The notes under the pieces are model-generated. The model had not been told where the DNA came from. It did no database searches and saw nothing but the letters and a program-made list of their open reading frames with translations. 7,023 nucleotides of DNA, taken from Bryobacteraceae bacterium (GTDB taxonomy: Bacteria > Acidobacteriota > Terriglobia > Bryobacterales > Bryobacteraceae). Both the position numbers and the translations under genes were made by a program. Positions 5,541 to 7,023 of the stretch are shown here, one piece after another. The DNA lies in NCBI GenBank assembly GCA_025929455.1, contig JAICMB010000171.1:1-7023 (forward strand), read 5' to 3'. Position 1 is the stretch's first letter. Each line of letters begins with the position of its first letter.

Positions 5541-7023
5541 ATGCCGCTCGATTCGCGTGTGCCGTCCGGGCCCATCGAACAACTCTGGGATCGCGCCCGC
5601 TTCGAAATGAAGCTGGTCAATCCGGCAAATAAACGCAAGCACACCATCATCATGGTCGGGTCGGGTCTTGCGGGGGCGTCCGCTGCGGCCACGCTTGGCG
5701 AACTCGGTTATCGCGTCAAATGCTTCTGCTTTCAGGATTCGCCGCGGCGCGCGCACTCCATCGCGGCGCAGGGCGGCATTAACGCGGCCAAGAATTACCA
5801 GAACGATGGCGATAGTGTATTCCGCCTGTTCTACGACACGGTGAAGGGCGGCGATTTCCGCTCGCGTGAAGCAAACGTCTACCGCCTCGCCCAGATCAGC
5901 GTCAACATCATCGACCAGTGCGCCGCGCAAGGTGTGCCTTTCGCGCGCGAATACGGAGGCATGCTCGCCAATCGCAGCTTCGGTGGCGCGCAGGTATCGC
6001 GGACATTCTACGCTCGCGGACAGACCGGGCAGCAGCTTCTGCTCGGCGCGTATCAGGCGTTGGAGCGGCAGGTGCATGAGGGCCACGTCACGATGTACCC
6101 GCGCACCGAAGTGCACGACCTGCTGCTGATTGATGGCCGTGCGCGCGGCGTCATCACACGCAACCTGGTAACCGGCGCCATCGAAACGCACACCGGCGAT
6201 GCGGTCGTACTCGCGAGCGGCGGCTACGGCAACACTTACTATCTGTCCACTAATGCCAAGGGTTCGAATTGCACGGCGATCTGGCGCGCCTACAAACGCG
6301 GTGCGGGCTTTGCAAATCCTTGTTTCACGCAGATTCACCCGACCTGCATCCCCGTCACGGGCGAGTATCAGTCGAAGCTGACGCTCATGAGCGAATCGCT
6401 GCGCAACGACGGGCGCATCTGGGTACCCAAAAGGCAGGGCGATAAGCGCGCGCCCAACAGCATTCCGGAGAACGAGCGCGACTATTATCTCGAACGCAAA
6501 TATCCGAGTTTCGGCAATCTGGTTCCGCGCGATGTAGCGTCTCGCAACGCCAAGGCCGTATGCGACGAGGGCCGCGGTGTCGGCGAGACCGGACTGGGCG
6601 TTTATCTCGATTTTGCGGACGCCATAGGGCGGCTGGGGGCGGACGTCATTCGCGACCGCTATGGCAACCTGTTCGAGATGTATGAGCGCATCACGGGCGA
6701 AGACCCGTATAGCGTGCCGATGCGCATCTATCCGGCCATTCACTACACCATGGGCGGCCTGTGGGTCGATTACTACCTGATGAGCACGATTCCCGGGCTG
6801 TTCGTGGCCGGCGAGGCGAACTTCTCCGATCACGGGGCGAACCGGCTAGGTGCGAGCGCGCTCATGCAAGGTCTCTCCGATGGCTATTTCATCATTCCGT
6901 ACACAGTAGGCGACTACATAGCCAAGACAAAGCTTGAGGCTGCCGACGCCGGCCATGCCGAAGCGCGGCGCCTCGAAGCCTGCGCCGCCGAACGCTTGAA
7001 AACGCTGCTGTCCATCAACGGAA
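5541..7023 (+). CDS. sdhA: Succinate dehydrogenase/fumarate reductase flavoprotein subunit (3' end outside window)
   Basis: The frame is open from the ATG at 5541 to the window edge, giving 494 residues. Relatives of the Bacillus/Bacteroidota type have about 640, so the C-terminal helical domain is missing. It oxidises succinate to fumarate at covalently bound FAD on the cytoplasmic face of complex II. The FAD dinucleotide fold shows GSGLAG at 40-45. His72 in [15 protein letters not shown] is the expected covalent FAD ligand. QTGQQLL (161-167) and [10 protein letters not shown] (222-231) follow. Substrate-site elements are IHPT with His266, SESLRNDG (284-291), PRDVASR with the likely catalytic Arg330, and His401 in [29 protein letters not shown] completes the flavin site ([21 protein letters not shown], 421-441). 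GGTGAG at 5528-5533, inside the sdhC 3' end, lies seven bases before the ATG. sdhB is expected next. Confidence 0.95.
   Translation, partial: MPLDSRVPSGPIEQLWDRARFEMKLVNPANKRKHTIIMVGSGLAGASAAATLGELGYRVKCFCFQDSPRRAHSIAAQGGINAAKNYQNDGDSVFRLFYDTVKGGDFRSREANVYRLAQISVNIIDQCAAQGVPFAREYGGMLANRSFGGAQVSRTFYARGQTGQQLLLGAYQALERQVHEGHVTMYPRTEVHDLLLIDGRARGVITRNLVTGAIETHTGDAVVLASGGYGNTYYLSTNAKGSNCTAIWRAYKRGAGFANPCFTQIHPTCIPVTGEYQSKLTLMSESLRNDGRIWVPKRQGDKRAPNSIPENERDYYLERKYPSFGNLVPRDVASRNAKAVCDEGRGVGETGLGVYLDFADAIGRLGADVIRDRYGNLFEMYERITGEDPYSVPMRIYPAIHYTMGGLWVDYYLMSTIPGLFVAGEANFSDHGANRLGASALMQGLSDGYFIIPYTVGDYIAKTKLEAADAGHAEARRLEACAAERLKTLLSING

Noticed and set aside
4989..6833. A 614-codon minus-strand open frame antisense to sdhC and sdhA
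   Set aside because: It is codon-aligned with both sense genes, where an antisense stop needs a sense CTA, TTA or TCA codon. Those codons are rare here. The frame is bounded by a CTA at 4989-4991 in sdhC and a CTA at 6846-6848 in sdhA. The translation has no recognisable domain, whereas the sense strand has clear sdhC and sdhA.

Overview
The window is an ordinary housekeeping stretch of a GC-rich bacterial chromosome (about 60 % G+C by eye), with six or seven intact or edge-cut genes. I see no transposase, integrase, CRISPR array, tRNA, rRNA or phage gene, and no new multi-gene system. The gene set suggests Acidobacteriota, perhaps the Solibacter/Bryobacter side. The reasons are a one-subunit five-helix cytochrome b558-type SdhC followed by a Bacillus/Bacteroidota-like SdhA, an IspG with an enlarged loop between its cluster cysteines, a MalT/AfsR-style TPR tail, a DUF4242 protein, and a REP-like palindrome between genes. 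This placement is inferred from family resemblance and is not proven.

Layout. Positions 1-637 (+) hold the C-terminal part of a TPR protein that starts outside the window. It converges, with an 8-base overlap, on a small DUF4242 protein (630-938, -). A 227-base spacer follows, containing a 13-bp imperfect hairpin at 1099-1129 and a possible coding remnant. Next is malQ (1166-2632, -), then a 111-base divergent control region with a perfect 10-bp palindrome, a candidate extended -10 box and a strong Shine-Dalgarno. ispG (2744-3985, +) follows and meets thiG (3982-4758, -) tail to tail, with both TAG stops built from one CTAG. A 95-base divergent region with an 11-bp direct repeat separates thiG from the succinate dehydrogenase operon: sdhC (4854-5537, +) and sdhA (5541 to the window edge, +). 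sdhB is expected just beyond the edge.

Function. MalQ remodels alpha-1,4-glucans. IspG performs the penultimate step of MEP-pathway isoprenoid synthesis. ThiG makes the thiamine thiazole from 1-deoxy-D-xylulose 5-phosphate (DXP), which is also the MEP-pathway precursor, so these converging genes draw on the same metabolite. SdhC and SdhA are the membrane anchor and flavoprotein of respiratory complex II. The points most worth a second look are regulatory: the palindrome before ispG, the direct repeat between thiG and sdhC, and the sdhC Shine-Dalgarno, which can pair with sequences on either side of it.
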